A stretch of DNA of 64,000 bases, from assembly GCF_000346465.2 (NCBI RefSeq), contig NC_034015.1, positions 14,553,507-14,617,506 on the forward strand, given 5' to 3'. Below, piece by piece: positions 36,526 through 47,400 of the stretch. Position numbers and translations under genes: made by a program. This DNA comes from Prunus persica. Taxonomy: Eukaryota; Streptophyta; Magnoliopsida; Rosales; Rosaceae. Positions within the stretch are counted from its first letter, which is position 1, and each line of letters starts with the position of its first letter. The notes below the pieces were generated by a model. It was given only the letters and a program-made list of their open reading frames with translations. It was not told the DNA's origin and did no database searches.

Positions 36526-36770
36526 CTTAATCTTAATCTCGTGTTTTTCTTCCCTTAATTTCTTTTTATATGTTATGTTCTTCCAGTATTCCAGATTTGC
36601 TACTGGTTGTAGTTTGATTCCTTGCTGTGCTTAGGAGCTTTTGCCTCCTTTTCAATGAATATTTCGATTATCGTCCAAATTAAAGGGTATTTTATCTGTA
36701 TTGTCCAAAATATGAGGAGAGAGAGTTTTAGATAAATGCTTGAATTAATAATTAAAGGGTATTTTATTTG

Positions 36771-37057
36771 TATATATAAAACAAAAGACAGAGAATGGTG
36801 AAACATTCAAAATATAAAAAATGTCATTGGTTAATGCAAACATTAAGAATTGAAATTATTAATTAAATAAGAATAATATGATAAATTTAAACTTTTTTAT
36901 ATTTAAAAAATTAAAATTAAAAAAAAAGATAATGGATCCTATTTTTATGAAACACAACTACACATTATCTCTTTTAATTCTAAAATAAATTTTAAATTTT
37001 AAATTATATAAAAAAAAAAAATCTCTCCAGGCGCAGAAGCACGTGCGGAGAAGTTAG
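36771..37057 (+). mobile_element. Helitron-like element in the methyltransferase promoter
   Basis: 287 bp aligning end to end with the 9.1-kb copies: TATATATAAAACAAAAGACAG start and GGCGCAGAAGCACGTGC hairpin core. It ends TTAG in place of CTAG, and the right hairpin arm has decayed. It ends about 210 bp upstream of the methyltransferase ATG, so it lies within the likely promoter. Confidence 0.6.
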
Positions 37058-37267
37058 TGAATAATAATAGATGATAAGATAGAATTGTATTTTTCTAAAT
37101 TTAAACAGTGAGGTAGAAATAACAGCATTCTACCCACTTATCATATTTCTCCACCTACCTTATCTTCAAAATTTTATGGACAATATAGGTTTTGTAGAGA
37201 AACAGAAAGAGGAGGGAGGCACGAGAAGAAGCTGAAAGGTAAGTAAGCTAATATCTTTGAGCTGAAC

Positions 37268-39755
37268 ATGGAGAATCACGTCAGTCACGTGACCACCACC
37301 GCAGAGCAGCCCAGCAACGAAGCCAGACTGGGCATACTGGAGCTGGCCAACATGATCAGCGTCCCCATGTCCCTAAACGCCGTCGTTCGCCTCAACGTCC
37401 CCGATGCCATCTGGCAAGGCGGCTCAAACTCGCCCCTCTCCGCCTCCGCCATCCTCTCACATGTACTCCCCGACGGAGGCGGCGACGCCGAGAACCTCCA
37501 GCGCATCCTTCGCATGCTCACCAGCTACGGTGTGTTTGCGGAGCACCTGGTCAGCGCCGACGACGACGGCGGCTCCCATCAAAGAAAGTTCTCCCTCACC
37601 GAGATTGGTAAAACGCTCGTCACCGACCAAAACGGTCTGTCGTACGGCCCTTACATCCTCCAACACCACCAGGTTTTGTAATTTTATATGCTCGTTGACA
37701 CAATCTCACTCGGGTGTCAATTGATTTTTTACTGTTTTGTTTTGTTTAAGATTAATAAAGTAAAACTTGGTGTAATTGTGTGTTTTTTTTGGATTTTGTT
37801 TAGTACAAGTTATAGTGGTGTATTGAATTAGGATTGTATATGATTTTGAATTTTTTTTTTAAGTGACAGATTTTTTGGAAATATATAACTTTTATAGATT
37901 TTATCCGGATTAAAAAAAAAAACTTGTATAGACTTTTATTATAAACTTTCTTACTTTTCTATAAACTTTTTTATAGATTCATATGTATTTACATAGACTT
38001 TAGTCACATTTTCTTCCCAACACTTTTTTTTTTGGCCAAACTATGGAAGAATTTTCAACACTTCCTGAATCTAATTGGGTTCGCGGTGGTGGAGGAACTG
38101 GATTGAAAAAAAGAGAGCTTCTAGTTGTAAGATATCTGATGAAACCGTCGCTGGAATTGAGATCTCATTCAAATTTTATGAAAATATAATTTTGTTTTTA
38201 TGTTTAAAAAAATTAATATAAAAAATTATTAATCTATGATATTATCCAAATTTGATGAATATTTTCATAATAATGTTGAATTTTATTTTTGAAGGATGTG
38301 CTAATGGGGGCGTGGCCTATGGTGCATGAGGCTGTGGTGGACCCCACGATAGAGCCGTTCGTGAAGGTGAACGGTGAGCCGGCGTACGAGTACTATGGGA
38401 AGAAGCCGGAGATGAACGGCTTGATGCAGAGAGCAATGTCGGGTGTATCGGTGCCGTTCATGAAGGCAATATTGGACGGCTACGATGGATTTGAAGGAGT
38501 GGGGAGATTGGTTGATGTGGGTGGGAGTGCTGGGGATTGCCTGCGGATGATCCTACAGAAGCATCCTAGTGTTCGGGAAGGGATTAACTTTGATTTGCCT
38601 GAGGTCGTTGCCAAGGCACCAACTATAGCTGGTGAGATTAATTACTGTATCATTACTAGTCTCTCCGCACGCTCTTCCGCGCTTGCGAGAGGCTTTTTTT
38701 TTAAAAAATTTAAATTTATTTTAGAATTAAAAAAGATAATAGGTAGTTGTGTTCCATAAAAATAGGATCCATTATCTGCTTTTTCTTTTTCTTTTTCTTT
38801 TTTAAAATATGAAAAGTGTGAATTTACCGTATTATCCTCATTTAATTAATAATTTGAATTCTTAATGTTTGCATTAACCAAGGGCATTTTCTGGTATTTG
38901 GAATGTTTCACCATTCTCTGCCTTTTGCTTTATATATACTAGCCTCTCTGCATGCGCTTCTGCGCCTGCGAGAGACTTTTTTTAAAAAAATTTAAATTTA
39001 TTTTAGAATTAAAAAAGATAATAGATAGTTGTGTTCCATAAAAATAGGATTCATTATCTGAATTTTCTTTTAATTTTAATTTTTTTAATATGAAAAATTG
39101 TGAATTTACCATATTATCCTCATTTAATTAATAATTCTAATTCTTAATGTTTGCATTAACCAAGGGCATTTTCTGGTATTTTGAATGTTTCACCATTCTC
39201 TGCCTTTTGCTTTATATAATAATTCTAATTCTTAATGTTTGCATTAACCAAGGGCATTTTCTGGTATTTTGAATGTTTCACCATTCTCTGCCTTTTGCTT
39301 TATATATATAGATAGATTAAATGCATTAGTTAATCATCTGTTAAATAAATCTTATTTTGGCAAAATTTTAAAAATTATGATCATATATTGCATTAAAAAT
39401 CAGTCTTGTGTGTAGATTTTTTCACCTAATTCTCTCGATCGATCTGCATTTACCCTTCGTTTCTTCAATAATTACTTTCGCCTTTACTCGTATTAAAAAA
39501 AAAAAAAATTCAGTCCTATGTTAACCTAAACGAGCTCATGTATATGTTAATGATTTTTGCAGGAGTGAGTCATGTTGGTGGTGACATGTTCAAGTCAATT
39601 CCCAGTGGAGATGCTATTTTCATGAAGGTAAGTGCAAACCCATTAGGTTGGGAAAAAACTGTTTTTTATTTAAAACATACAAATGGAGAAAACTCATTTG
39701 ATCATATTCTTCTAAATTTTAAATAATGATAAAACAGGGTAAGAATTACTGACGC

Positions 39756-39791
<36 letters not shown>

Positions 39792-40311
39792 TAAGATCAT
39801 CCATGGACTTTCTAAACTTCAGCATATCCTTCTTCCATTTACCCAATCAAACCAAATTGCTATGCTTGAAAGCATATCCTTCTTACATAGAAAAAAACAA
39901 GAAAGCATCTTTCTCAATATATTTTATGACTCATTTAACTATTTTAAATGCATCAATCATGATGAACAAGATTATATATATGGAGCTCTTATTTGAGGGA
40001 CACCTTTGTAGGGCCTACTCCATATTATATTTCACTAATTCAAACCATCTATTTTGTAGATGATCATTCAAAGATCATTTCTACAAAAAATCACTTGAAT
40101 CCGATATCATTTGACCATTCAATTGAATTATTGAAATTTTAGTACTTTCTTGAAGTACGGTGTTCATTGATTTTGTAGGACACAATTGGATATCGAAACG
40201 GTTTCCGATTTGGCTAATTTTTTGCAAGGATGATCTATGAATGTAGACTTAAAAAATAGATGATTTGAAAAATTTTGTAGGAAACCCTAAAAAGTGTCCC
40301 TCAATAGAAGG

Positions 40312-40343
<32 letters not shown>

Positions 40344-41067
40344 GGCTTCTAGCTCTAAGCTTTCCAAAATGAGTTAATGTTTCCTTTATTTGATTTTGAG
40401 TTCATAACACATCATTTATTCAACAAATGGTTAACTAAATTAAGAATAAGAACAAAAAGGAAACCTTTGGTTTTAAACCATCAAATTTCATTTCACCTCA
40501 AAGAGCTAAATACAAGAAGTAAAACACAAAAGGAGGGTCGTTACAAAGTAAAGAACTACAAATTTTGTAAGGCAATGAGCCGGGTGTTAAAGTATGATCA
40601 GAGTTTTAGTCGGTTTCTAGTGAGTTGGATTTTAGTTTTGTGTAATGAATTTGCCCATTATCTTGTACAATTTGTAGTTCTTTGACTTTTTGTCAAATTT
40701 ATGTAGTGATTAGAAGGTTAATTATCATGATTATTATTATTAATACATTAATTGTATCACTTGGCAGTGGGTTTTATCAACATGGACGGATAGCGAATGC
40801 AAGCTGATCATGGAGAATTGTTACAAAGCGCTTCCAGTAGGAGGGAAGCTGATAGCTTGTGAGCCGGTGTTGCCAACGAAATCAGACGACAGTCCTAGGA
40901 CGCGTGCCCTCCTAGAAAACGACATATTCGTGATGACAATCTATAGGGCCAAGGGCAAGAATCGGACTGAGGATGAGTTACGGCAGCTTGGTCTCTCTGC
41001 TGGCTTCTCTCATTTCAAACCAATCTACATCGATTATTTTTACACCGTCTTAGAATTCCAAAAGTGA
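37268..41067 (+). CDS. Class II plant methyltransferase, nicotinate N-methyltransferase-like
   Basis: A SAM-dependent methyltransferase of the plant COMT-fold family. The sequence, including the [18 protein letters not shown] stretch, is most like nicotinate N-methyltransferase (Arabidopsis NANMT, At3g53140), which makes trigonelline from nicotinate. Exons 37268-37672, 38295-38631, 39563-39627 and 40768-41067 join to 368 residues, a normal length. A dimerisation domain covers about 15-120, and the SAM site is [10 protein letters not shown] (207-216). Where O-methyltransferases have the catalytic His-Asp (W-x-x-H-D-W) this protein has W270-V-L-S273-T274-W275; E301 is kept. Loss of the catalytic base suits a ring-nitrogen acceptor rather than a hydroxyl, but this is inference. 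Introns 2 and 3 hold transposons. Exon 1 is unusually GC-rich for this region. Confidence 0.9.
38656..38938 (-). mobile_element. Helitron-like element in methyltransferase intron 2, first of array
   Basis: Reverse orientation: CTAG end at 38656-38659, then the hairpin (arms CTCTC.../GAGAGGC), and the 5' part CCTTTTGCTTTATATATA at 38921-38938. It lies 24 bp inside the intron 2 donor. Joined directly to the next copy. Confidence 0.65.
38939..39218 (-). mobile_element. Helitron-like element in methyltransferase intron 2, second of array
   Basis: CTAG at 38939-38942, intact hairpin arms GCCTCTC and GAGAGAC around GCGCTTCTGCGC, and a 5' part ending GCTTTATATA. Same orientation as its neighbours. 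Confidence 0.65.
39219..39312 (-). mobile_element. Partial Helitron-like copy ending the intron 2 array
   Basis: Only the 5' third is present. It is virtually identical to the matching part of the preceding copy (TTCTAATTCTTAATGTTTGC through CCTTTTGCTTTATATA) and ends GCTTTATATATATAGA, the reverse of the 5'-TC terminus also seen at 9102. The near-identity suggests a recent duplication. Confidence 0.6.
39988..40309 (+). mobile_element. MITE in methyltransferase intron 3
   Basis: The ends TTTGAGGGACACC and, reversed, ATTGAGGGACACTT form terminal inverted repeats. The interior has the ACTTGAATCCGATATCA and GTACTTTCTTGAAG blocks shared with 19192-19432. A (TA)n tract follows at about 40316-40342, and another lies upstream at 39757-39789. 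The superfamily is not certain; no transposase. Confidence 0.6.
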
Positions 41068-41247
41068 TAAGTGTAGTTTGGCTTTAATTTGGAATTTTTC
41101 AACTGTATGTTTCTATTTGATTAGAGCAAATGAAGAGTAATATATATAAATTAACTCTTTCAAGGTAAAATACTCTACTGCCAACCATTACACAATACAT
41201 AATATGTAATGTACGTGATTAAAAAGAATGTTAGAGTTACACGTGAG

Positions 41248-42592
41248 CAGTGGTGGTTCTAGGATTAAAAAGCCGGTTGGGCAAAACTTACATATAAAAC
41301 TCGACGATACGAGTGAATTTCATTAATAAACATAAAAAGATACACCTAGTTAGGAGGACATAATGAGTCTTACCCTCAAATGCATCTCTATCCATAAATA
41401 AAAGTTCAACAAATACAAAATCTAAAACTAAAACCAAAAGTAAATGCATGTCCAAAAGTAAAACCATCAAAAATAAAGGTTGGGTGTGACTGATTCATGT
41501 CAAAAAGGAAGCATGGAAAACAAAATACCTTATTCTTAGCAATTGAATGCTCAAGCCAAGTGAATTGGCCAAACCACTTTTTATTAAATCGACGAAAGTC
41601 CCACCCTTCTAAGTGGCTTGGATAATCTTCTAAGTCAGGTTGACATGGTCCTAAAAGAATATATGCTCTTCGCGCATTATTTTGTTCATTCACCGGATAT
41701 TTGCATATTAAACGACGTAATCCTGGATCACGCTCAAGATAATTGATATTAAAATCATGATCATCATCGATTCTTTGAGATTCAACTCTTTCAACTGGAG
41801 GCTCAACAATGGGAGACTCATGAAGATTTTGCTCGTCACATATTAGAGTAAATAAAGAAGTGCTAGAAGATAATGTACTAGATGATGACCCATCATTCTT
41901 TTTCTTAAAAAAAAGACAACAAATTTTTTGTTCTCTAGGGATTCCGATTGTGATCCGACATAATAAAAGATAGCCTATGAATTAGAAAAAAATTTAATCA
42001 AACATACCAGCAAAAAATCAAACAAATTCTCATAATAGCATCTCAACAAAACCAAACCAAAAATTATAATTCATCCATAATTAAACCCTAGAATATTCAA
42101 TTTTAACAAAATCTCAAATCAAAGCTTTAGAATAATTCATCCCTAATCAAAGCTCTAATTAATTTCAACAAAATCTCAAAATTATAATTCATCCATAATT
42201 AAACCCTAGAATACTCAATTTTAAATTAAAACTATAATTAAAGATATATAGCAAAGGAGAGAATGAGAATAATACCTTGTTGGTGACAAAAGGAGAAGAG
42301 AAGATGTTGTTGCCAAGTTGCCCACCAAAGATAATAGAAGATGTAGCCAATAGAGGAAGAATTTGACCCAAAAAAAGAAGAAGAGAGAAACTTGTTGCTC
42401 TGGTAGCAGAGAGAAAGAAGTAGTCTAATGACCAAAGAGAAGGATAGAAAAGATGGAACCACATGGATGGGCAACATATAGGTAGGATTTGTTTTTAATT
42501 CTTTTTATTTTTGGGTTGGACTTATAACACATATAGGTCTTTTTTTTTTTTTTGAAAAATTTTGGGCTGGGCTTTGCATAGCCCCGCCACTG
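41248..42592 (-). mobile_element. Nonautonomous hAT transposon with 8-bp target duplication
   Basis: 1345 bp with inverted ends CAGTGGTGG (41248) and CCCCGCCACTG (ending 42592). The 8 bases CACGTGAG (41240-41247) and CATGTGAG (42593-42600) flank it, an 8-bp duplication with one mismatch, as expected for hAT. It carries a transposase fragment (next entry) and an internal diverged tandem repeat at about 42055-42225 (units with AATTCATCCATAATTAAACCCTAGAATA). It sits 180 bp downstream of the methyltransferase stop. Confidence 0.85.
41406..41910 (-). pseudogene. hAT transposase N-terminal fragment (TTF/ZMYM1-like)
   Basis: The minus strand is open from an upstream K-K-K-N-D-G-S-S-S-S stretch (near 41910), through DPGLRRLICKYP, to ARRAYILLGPCQPDLEDYP, FNKKWFGQFTWLEHSIAKNK and FCFPCFLF. 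This is the N-terminal TTF-type zinc-finger region of plant ZMYM1-like hAT transposases. After about FDGF the frame becomes repetitive and stops, so the DDE catalytic region and dimerisation domain are missing. Not functional as a transposase. Confidence 0.8.
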
Positions 42593-42600
42593 CATGTGAG

Positions 42601-44000
42601 TTAGTCTCTTTTTTTTATTTATCTAAAGAAGAATTTCATTCAACTGAAGCAACATACAGGACTTAAAAAGGTGGCATTTAGTCACTTATAAAGGTGGGGT
42701 GTAAGCACACATTTAGGTTTGAATTCCTTACCTCTAGTCACCAAATATCAACCCTTAAACCGAAAAATCAAAAGAAAACTCTAAACCTTGACTTTAAGTA
42801 CCAAACTATAAATCTTGGATCTATAACTAAGTTAGAGTTTTGAAGCTTGAATGGGCATAAAAAAAAAAAAAAAAAAAACTCTCAAACCCTAACCGTCTTG
42901 AAAGTCACATCATAAACTTAGAGCAATAAGTATCAAATCTTAGACAAAATCCTAATTTCGTATCCAACATCGCTTACTCCAAACTCGAACTCTAATCCTC
43001 ACATCTTAAAAGTCACATCATAAACTTAGAGCAACAAGTATCAAATCTTTGACAAAACCCTAATTTTGTATCCAACATCGTTTACTCCGCACTCGAACCC
43101 TAACCACTAACCCTAAGAAATAACCTCTTGAACGGCCTTTTAGAGACGCCTTTGAGTTTGTGATTTTGTATTGCTTGTTGAATTATTTGTTTGATAATCC
43201 TTCCAATTTTTTTTATATGTTTTTGTTCAAGACTTTATCCTAGTAGGTCATATTACTAGTTTTGTATGGGGCGCTTAAAATCTCAGAACGGTCACTAATT
43301 TTGAACTCTTGATCATCAGGCTCAAATCTAATCTCAAATTCTAAACATTGGACCTTAAACTACAATACTTAATCTCAAGACTCGAACTTATAACTTGGAG
43401 CCTTAGATCTCAAGTTCAAAGCATCGATCATCTTGTTTCGGGCCAGACAAACTTCAAACCTCGAGAGCTACCTTAGATTGAGATTCCCAGCCTAGAATGT
43501 TCAACCAAACAAATGAAAATTGAGAGTACTTGCGCACCAAGACACAAGGAAGTTTCCAAATACTTAACCCACGATGTCTTGTCATCTCATGTACAGCCAT
43601 GAAGCATTGTACGCATAAGCGGGCCCATTGACGCAGCAGAAAATCTGGGAAATATCTAAGACTTTCGATTCGATGGCGTCGAGGCTAAAAATAGAAAAAC
43701 AAACAATTAATCACACTTACTTTCCCCTCTTAACCCCACCACCACCCCTCACTCACCTTAATCTTAATTTTCTATTAACTTCGATGTTGCCGTTAAAATA
43801 AAAGGCTAAATTCTTCTCAAGCCAATGAGTCTCTGACACGTCAGAAACCCGAATGGTTCGCTGACTTCCATGTTCTACGTGTCGAGTGCGGAGCGCAAGT
43901 ACTGGAGGGGAAGCGCGTAGAGTGAGCTGCGGGAAGAGTGTACAGAGATACTGTAGTGCAGTAGGAAACTGCAATTAAGAAGCGAAGGGAGGGAGGCTGT
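42601..44000. other. Intergenic with a 108-bp tandem repeat
   Basis: Non-coding. Contains a 19-base A run (about 42860-42878), the 108-bp duplication listed next, and CAACCCTAA/CGAACCCTAACC-like motifs that are not a telomeric array. Open frames at 43753-44053 are antisense to likely 5'-flanking sequence of the next gene. Confidence 0.5.
42901..43116. repeat. 108-bp tandem duplication
   Basis: The unit starting AAAGTCACATCATAAACTTA occurs at 42901 and again at 43009. The second copy differs at a handful of positions (CAATAAG/CAACAAG, TTTCGTATCC/TTTTGTATCC, CGCTTACTCC/CGTTTACTCC). Older than the 36-bp duplication at 6246. Confidence 0.8.
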
Positions 44001-44182
44001 TTCCCGATTTGCAGTTTCAGTGCCTTGCATTGCCCACACCCGCATTTATTCATTTCTACGCTTACTCTCTCTCTCTCTCTCTCTCTGTTTTGTCAAAGAA
44101 ACGAATTGATTGAAGAAGGCAAACGCCAAAAGTCGAAGGGAAAATAAAATAACAACCTTCGCAACAATGACCAGCTAGCTAA

Positions 44183-44234
<52 letters not shown>

Positions 44235-44478
44235 TGTTACTTTGGTTTTCTCGCTTCATTCAGAAGAATCAGACATTCATTCATTTGGTCACACTGGTCA
44301 GACATGCTCTGTTTCTCTCTCTAGCTGGTAATGTTGGTGGTTGTGATGGAGATGTGTTATTATGAGAAGTAATTATGGAGTAAGAGAACTTAATTAACTA
44401 ATTATCAGCAGCAGCAGCAGCAACAACAACAATAAGAAGAAGAAGAAGAAGGAGAAGGAGAGATTGATTGAGAGAAAA
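44001..44478 (+). promoter_or_regulatory. Probable 5'UTR of the NT-C2 gene with CT, GCA and AAG repeats
   Basis: Two (CT)n tracts (44065-44087 and about 44189-44231), a CAG/CAA run (44408-44430) and an AAG/GAA run (44433-44460) lie just before the ATG. Pyrimidine tracts are common in plant leaders. The exact transcription start is unknown. Confidence 0.45.
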
Positions 44479-47400
44479 ATGTTCAGGCTCCACAAGAACA
44501 GGCCAGCTAAATCAGGGGAGAGGGTTGATTTCAAGTTCTCTCACTTTAAGGCCCTCCAGGTATATTCATTTCTTTATGTTTTCATTTGTGCTTAATATTG
44601 AGCATTGCATTGGAGGTAGACAATTATGGTGTAATATGCATTTTTTTTTCGTAAATACCTCGAGCTGTCCCACACCCAAAGGATGGGATTAATCTATGTC
44701 AATTCTAGACCTTTATCAAGAGTTTTTGGAAAAATAATGAAAATTTATGTCAAAATGTATAATGGGGAAGTGCACAATTGTTGAATGCTGCAAACCATAA
44801 TCAAATTTTGTTTTTGATTTCCATATATGTACACAAACACCGTATCTTTTGCTCCTGGAATCAGGACCGATGATCATGTGGAATCAAGTGACTCTGATTC
44901 ACACTATCATTCTGTTCTGTTCTATGGATTTTTCCTTCAGCAGATGGAGTTTTTGATGTCTTTCTTGCTGATGATGATATTTGTGATTGCAGGTTCCTAG
45001 AGGATGGGACAAGCTGTTTGTATCCATTGTCTCTGTAGAAACTGGGAAGCCAATTGCTAAATCAAGCAAAGCAGTGGTGCGTAATGGAAACTGTCAATGG
45101 ACTGAAACTCTTTCCGAATCGATATGGATTTCGCAGGATGATTCTTCAAAGGAGATGGAAGATTATTTCTTCAAGCTTGTCCTTTCCATGGTATTTCTCA
45201 TTCTCACTGATTTTGTTACAAACATGCTATTTTTGGCAATTGACTTTCTTTATCTTCTGTGATTCAATGTGGACTTTGGTTTATCTACTTGCTGATTCCC
45301 AAATGACTTTTTGATCCTAGGGATCGGCAAGATCCGGCATCCTTGGCGAGACTACAGTCAATATGTCGGATTATATAAGTTCAACCTCTTCTGTTCCAGT
45401 TTCTCTTCCATTGAAGAAGTGCACTTATGGGACAGTTTTGCAGGTGTGTTATAAAAATTTATATATTCTCATTAGATGTTTGATATGTTGAACAAAAATT
45501 GACCCCCTTGACCCCCTTGTTATGTTGAATTGAGTCAACGCACATTTCTTATGTTTTGGCGAATGTGCATAGTCTTTGCCATCTCCTTAAAGATAGAAAA
45601 CATCTGAATATATCTCCTTGGAAAATTGATGCCTACCATCTTTAAAACATGGTTGTTCCAACTGTTTCCTGCATTTCGATACTTTCGTCATTTGTTATGA
45701 AAAATTATTTCAAATCTATACCATTTTTGGAAGATATTAAAGTACTGGCCTATGCAAAGTCAATCTAGAAGGGTGCATGTGAATACTCATTGAAGGTATC
45801 TGTAAAAACTTGAATATATCCATTTGAGTATTCATTTTCTTTTCACCATTCTCCCATCTCATTGCACTAGAAGTCATCTCCGAATTGTCTTTTCAGCAGA
45901 TTTTTGCTTATCTTGCTGTTTTGCAGGTGAAAATTAACTGCCTAACACCAAGAAAAAGGCTCAGGTTAGTATCAAATGATTGCTTACATTAGTCTGCAGA
46001 TAATTACTTTTCTATTTGATAGTGAAGATTTTCAGTTCATGTTTTTAGTGATGAAGAGTCAAAAGAGACAAGCTGTCAGTTTGAAGAACCAAATGCAAAT
46101 GGTCTTGATGTCGACAGCAAATCAAATGGATCTAATAGTACATTTGGGAGGAGCGTCGGATCTTCCTCCATGAAAGATTTTGGCTTGACCTCAAATCCTG
46201 GAGAGCCTGGCAGTAGAGTATGTTTAAACTTTCCCCTGCTATTCTTTCCTCATTTATTGTAGCGCTTGTGTTTTCAGAATACTGCTACAATACAAACATC
46301 GCGTGCTTCTTTTAGTAGCTTTTCTTGTGTTGCTTCAATTGAACCTGGAGCGTGATCCAGAAATTAAATGTTATGTTTGTTGATGTATCAATTTATCTAA
46401 TGAAGATTTTCTAGAGAAAAAAAAAAATTCTAATGAGTGTCTGATATCTAGACTATATTATTTTTCTGATTTGCGTAGACCCTGTTAAAGGAATAAAATG
46501 CTAATGAACAAGCTGTCTACTGGTCTATCGTTACCATGAAACTAATATATCTTCCCCACTTCTTGTAGGGAAGTAGTTTCTCAGCATCAGGTTCACATAA
46601 CAGCTATGACTCGGCAGAGGGTTCCATAAGGAGGGATAATGCGTCCCCAGGAAGCAACCTTAGTGGTGAAGGGAACCACTTGATTGGAAGACAAGATTCA
46701 ACCGACTCCCCCATTAGTACAACTCATGGAAATTATCCTGCTGATGCCCCTTCTCCATCAAATCATTCATCATTTAATTCCAGGATTAATCATTCTCGGA
46801 AAGATTTTACAGAATCACCTTTGACAACCACTGATTCTTCTAAAAACCTTTTGGAAGCTGCAGAATTTACAATTGAAGAGCTACATGCGGAAGCTAAGAT
46901 GTGGGAGAGGAACGCGCGGAAGGTAATGCTTGATTTGGAGATACTGAGGACAGAATTCTCTGATCAGTCAAAAAAGCAGGCAAATTTAAATGTGGAGCTT
47001 TCGGCAGCATATGCAGAACGTGATGGCTTGAAGAAAGAAGTTGAACACTTACAATTGTTGTTTGAGAATTCAGTGGTGAAACAAACAGGTACTGAGAATG
47101 TAACTTCTCTGGAAGAAGGAACGTCCCAGAATGAGAAGGCATTGCAGGATGAACTGAAGTTCCAAAAAGAATCCGTAGCCAATTTGGCCCTGCAGTTGGA
47201 GAGAAGTCAAGAATCAAACATTGAGCTGGTTTCGGTTCTCCAGGAGCTGGAAGAGACAATTGAAAAACAAGAAATGGAGTTGGAGAATCTTTCAGAACTA
47301 CAGGAAAAATTTGGTGATATGGAGAATTCTATCAAAAAAACTACGGAGGAAAACAGATATTTAAAGCTTCAGCTGCAACAATTGCAGGAATCAGAGAATA

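Noticed and set aside
43080..43120. CCCTAA-like words suggesting an interstitial telomeric repeat
   Set aside because: Only a few scattered AACCCTAA words within a diverged 108-bp repeat, not a TTTAGGG array.
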